Part shown: positions 6,101 through 7,436 of the stretch, one piece after another
How the letters are laid out: every line of letters begins with the position of its first letter
Position numbering within the stretch: position 1 is the stretch's first letter
Source of the DNA: Dyella_B sp035508675
Lineage (GTDB): Bacteria > Pseudomonadota > Gammaproteobacteria > Xanthomonadales > Rhodanobacteraceae
Reading direction: 5' to 3'
DNA: 7,436 nucleotides
NCBI RefSeq assembly: GCF_035508675.1
Contig: NZ_DATJMN010000049.1
Span: 1-7,436, forward strand
The notes under the pieces: generated by a model
Seen by the model: only the letters and a program-made list of their open reading frames with translations
What the model was told of the DNA's origin: nothing
Databases searched by the model: none
Made by a program: the position numbers and the translations under genes

Positions 6101-6112
6101 CCTCTCTACGCC
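6094..6112 (+). terminator. Hairpin containing the bioA stop codon, candidate bidirectional terminator
   Basis: ggcgtag (6094-6100) pairs perfectly with ctacgcc (6106-6112) around a 5-nt loop, and three more pairs, two of them G-T wobbles, can extend the stem. The TAG stop forms the top of the stem. No T tract follows on either strand, so a Rho-independent role is not assured. It sits in the 25-bp gap between convergent bioA and the small secreted-protein gene, where it could block read-through or protect a 3' end. Confidence 0.5.
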
Positions 6113-6125
6113 GTGTGCACCATGG

Positions 6126-6452
6126 TCAGTGACCGCGACCATATGTCGTAATGGCTGGATCCAGCCGCTGCAATGCCGGCCCTAGCGTGGTTTCGCCAGT
6201 GGCGTCGATATCCTGCTTGCTGTAGGAGCGACCCGGAACGGGCAGGCATTCGCCTTTCTTGGCCGGGATCAGGCTGCCGGTATCGCGGATGCACTGGCGG
6301 TCACCCGGCTTGAGCGGCGAGCGATTGACGTGGTGCGCGCTGGCGGATGCCGTATCGGCCTGGGTTTGACCTGCCGAAGGCGCGTTCTGGGGAGTGGCAA
6401 GCGCCACCGTCGCAGTTGCCAGCAAGACAGCGGAAATCATCAGCTTGATCAT
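6126..6452 (-). CDS. Small secreted hypothetical protein with plug-like C-terminus
   Basis: The 108-residue protein starts at ATG 6452 with a full AGGAGG ribosome-binding site 5 nt upstream, so it is very likely expressed. Residues 1-19 form a signal peptide: MIK, a hydrophobic core, then Val-Ala-Leu-Ala before Thr20. Residues 20-45 are Ala/Ser/Thr/Gln-rich and probably disordered. A compact part follows, with Cys54 and Cys69 (possible periplasmic disulfide) in RQCIRDTGSLIPAKKGECLP. The C-terminal QDIDATGETTLGPALQRL (80-97) resembles the start of TonB-receptor plug domains (pattern: xDI..TG..TL..AL..L), although no barrel or full plug is present. I do not recognise a named family and assign no function. 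It converges with bioA and is divergent from rsmE. The resemblance is from memory and could be coincidental. Confidence 0.8.
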   Translation of the reverse strand: MIKLMISAVLLATATVALATPQNAPSAGQTQADTASASAHHVNRSPLKPGDRQCIRDTGSLIPAKKGECLPVPGRSYSKQDIDATGETTLGPALQRLDPAITTYGRGH

Positions 6453-6457
6453 AGGAA

Positions 6458-6463
6458 CCTCCT
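6458..6463 (-). promoter_or_regulatory. Strong Shine-Dalgarno of the small secreted-protein gene
   Basis: AGGAGG on the minus strand with a 5-nt spacer to ATG 6452 is the strongest ribosome-binding site in the window, and it fixes the start. Confidence 0.85.
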
Positions 6464-6492
6464 AGCTCGATGGATGGGGGAAAACACGAGCT
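6464..6492 (-). promoter_or_regulatory. Leader inverted repeat directly upstream of the Shine-Dalgarno
   Basis: In the minus-strand leader AGCTCG (6492-6487) can pair with CGAGCT (6469-6464) around a 17-nt loop with a C-rich run. The stem abuts the AGGAGG box, so it could modulate translation or stabilise the leader. On the plus strand the same repeat is followed by only three extra T residues (6493-6495), a weak terminator at best. Six pairs with a long loop is modest. Confidence 0.35.
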
Positions 6493-6558
6493 TTTACAGG
6501 GGTGGATCCATCCTGCTACCAGCGGCGGTTCATCGCAAGAGGCTCCGCAAGCCAGATC

Positions 6559-6574
6559 GTTCAGATGGCTGAAC
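6559..6574. promoter_or_regulatory. Inverted repeat GTTCAG-N4-CTGAAC, possible operator between divergent genes
   Basis: gttcag (6559-6564) and ctgaac (6569-6574) are perfect 6-bp arms around atgg. The site is in the 172-bp region shared by the small secreted-protein gene and rsmE. It lies 17 bp upstream of a weak TATGCT -10-like box at 6592-6597 that could serve rsmE, so it would cover the -35 region. The rest of the 172-bp region shows no gene and no strong promoter. Confidence 0.35.
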
Positions 6575-6624
6575 CATGGCGCAGCAGGCGGTATGCTCGT
6601 CCTCCTTCCCGCAATCGAAAGCTT

Positions 6625-7359
6625 ATGCGCACCACCCGCATCCATGTCGAACAGCCGCTGGCGCTTGGCGCCGAACTGGCACTGCCCGCGCAGGCCGCCG
6701 AACACGTGGTGCGCGTGCTGCGCATGAATGCAGGCGATGCGCTGACCGTGTTCAACGGCGATGGTTTCGATTACACGGCCATGCTGATCAGCTTCGGCAA
6801 GCGCGACGTGATGGTTCGTATCGACGGCCGCGAAGCCGTTGCGAACGAGTCGCCGCTCAGGCTCACCTTGGCGCAAGCGGTTGCGCGCGGCGAGAAGATG
6901 GACCTGATCGTGCAGAAAGCCACCGAATTGGGCGTGGCGCGCATCGTGCCGCTGCTCACCGAGCGCTCCGAAGTGAAACTGGATGCAGCGCGCGCCGAAA
7001 AACGCCTGCAGCATTGGCGCGCGGTGGCAGCCAGTGCATGTGAGCAGAGCGGACGTGTACGCGTTCCCGAAGTGATGCCTACGCAGGCGCTGCAAAACTG
7101 GCTGGAAAGCCTGGCCGATGATGATGCGCAACGTCTGGCCTTGTTGCCAGAAGGCACGCTGCGGGCACGCGAAGTCCAGTTTGGCGCGGCAGGGGGATTG
7201 CTGGTGGTGGGGCCGGAAGGCGGCCTGGGCCATCGTGATGTCGCAGCTTTACACCAAGCGGGCTTTCGGGGTCTGCGCCTGGGGCCGCGGATTTTGCGCA
7301 CAGAAACCGCAGGCTTGGCGGCACTGGCCGCCTTGCAAGCGACGCACGGGGACTTTTAG
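6625..7359 (+). CDS. rsmE: 16S rRNA (uracil-1498-N3)-methyltransferase RsmE
   Basis: RsmE is a SPOUT-class methyltransferase that uses S-adenosylmethionine to methylate N3 of U1498 in the 30S decoding region. The 244 residues match E. coli RsmE (243). Residues 1-70 form the PUA-like RNA-binding domain, including AAEHVVRVLRMNAGD (24-38). The catalytic trefoil-knot part has RGEKMDLIVQKATELGV (88-104), CEQSGR (139-144), the SAM-loop GPEGGL (196-201) and LGPRILRTETAGLAAL (219-234). The frame is open back to an ATG at 6502, but those 41 residues do not resemble the family, and MRTTRIHVEQPL aligns with the E. coli N-terminus, so ATG 6625 is chosen. The ribosome-binding site is weak (cgaaag). It is divergent from the small secreted-protein gene. 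It ends 77 bp before the window edge, and that tail contains no supported gene or terminator. Confidence 0.96.
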   Translation: MRTTRIHVEQPLALGAELALPAQAAEHVVRVLRMNAGDALTVFNGDGFDYTAMLISFGKRDVMVRIDGREAVANESPLRLTLAQAVARGEKMDLIVQKATELGVARIVPLLTERSEVKLDAARAEKRLQHWRAVAASACEQSGRVRVPEVMPTQALQNWLESLADDDAQRLALLPEGTLRAREVQFGAAGGLLVVGPEGGLGHRDVAALHQAGFRGLRLGPRILRTETAGLAALAALQATHGDF

Positions 7360-7436
7360 GGCAAGGCAACGCGCGTCTGCCACTGACGTCCCAATCGAAT
7401 GTCGCTTCCCAACCGCCTTCACGCTGCAAATATATG

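Noticed and set aside
6502..6624. N-terminal extension of RsmE from ATG 6502
   Set aside because: The 41 extra residues are Arg/Ser-rich with no family likeness, while ATG 6625 aligns with the known RsmE N-terminus.
6301..7233. 310-aa minus-strand frame over the small secreted gene and rsmE
   Set aside because: It is antisense to rsmE and overlaps the small secreted gene, which has a signal peptide and an excellent ribosome-binding site. Composition is of shadow type.
7360..7436. Possible gene start (ATG at 7434) or promoter at the right edge
   Set aside because: Only the last three bases would be coding and there is no ribosome-binding site. The AT-rich end is too short to judge.

Overview
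This 7.4 kb window looks like a chromosomal segment of a GC-rich gammaproteobacterium. The BioA, RsmE, NudE and MazG sequences, a lone type II secretion GspN and the DUF4097 repeat protein together suggest the Xanthomonadales, perhaps a Dyella/Rhodanobacter/Luteibacter-like member. That placement rests on remembered protein resemblance, not on a search. I see no phage, transposon, CRISPR, tRNA or rRNA features. Most of the window is housekeeping, packed tightly.

Left part, minus strand, read right to left. Two genes come first: gspN (type II secretion protein N) and an inositol-monophosphatase-family phosphatase of the HisN type. They are tightly coupled and end at a plausible intrinsic terminator. 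A new unit then starts from a candidate promoter placed so close to the start codon that the nudE message may be leaderless. It runs nudE (Nudix hydrolase), cysQ (3',5'-bisphosphate nucleotidase) and mazG (NTP pyrophosphohydrolase), with junctions of +4 and -4 bp. After an 83-bp gap comes a secreted DUF4097 protein built of seven Gly-Ser-Gly-Asp repeats, cut by the left window edge. The consecutive run IMPase-NudE-CysQ-MazG is a cluster of small-molecule phosphate or pyrophosphate hydrolases and looks like a nucleotide-housecleaning neighbourhood.

Right part. bioA (biotin synthesis, 7,8-diaminopelargonic acid aminotransferase) is divergent from gspN across a very short shared region. It ends in a hairpin that contains its own stop codon. 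It converges on a small secreted protein gene on the minus strand (108 aa, signal peptide, two cysteines, a C-terminal stretch reminiscent of a TonB plug). That gene has a near-perfect Shine-Dalgarno sequence directly after a possible leader hairpin. Divergent from it, across a 172-bp intergenic region with a perfect 6-bp inverted repeat, lies rsmE (16S rRNA m3U1498 methyltransferase). The last 77 bases after rsmE hold no gene I can support.

Nothing here is clearly an undescribed system. The items most worth a second look are the DUF4097 solenoid, the small secreted plug-like protein and its leader, the hydrolase cluster, and the possible leaderless start of nudE.
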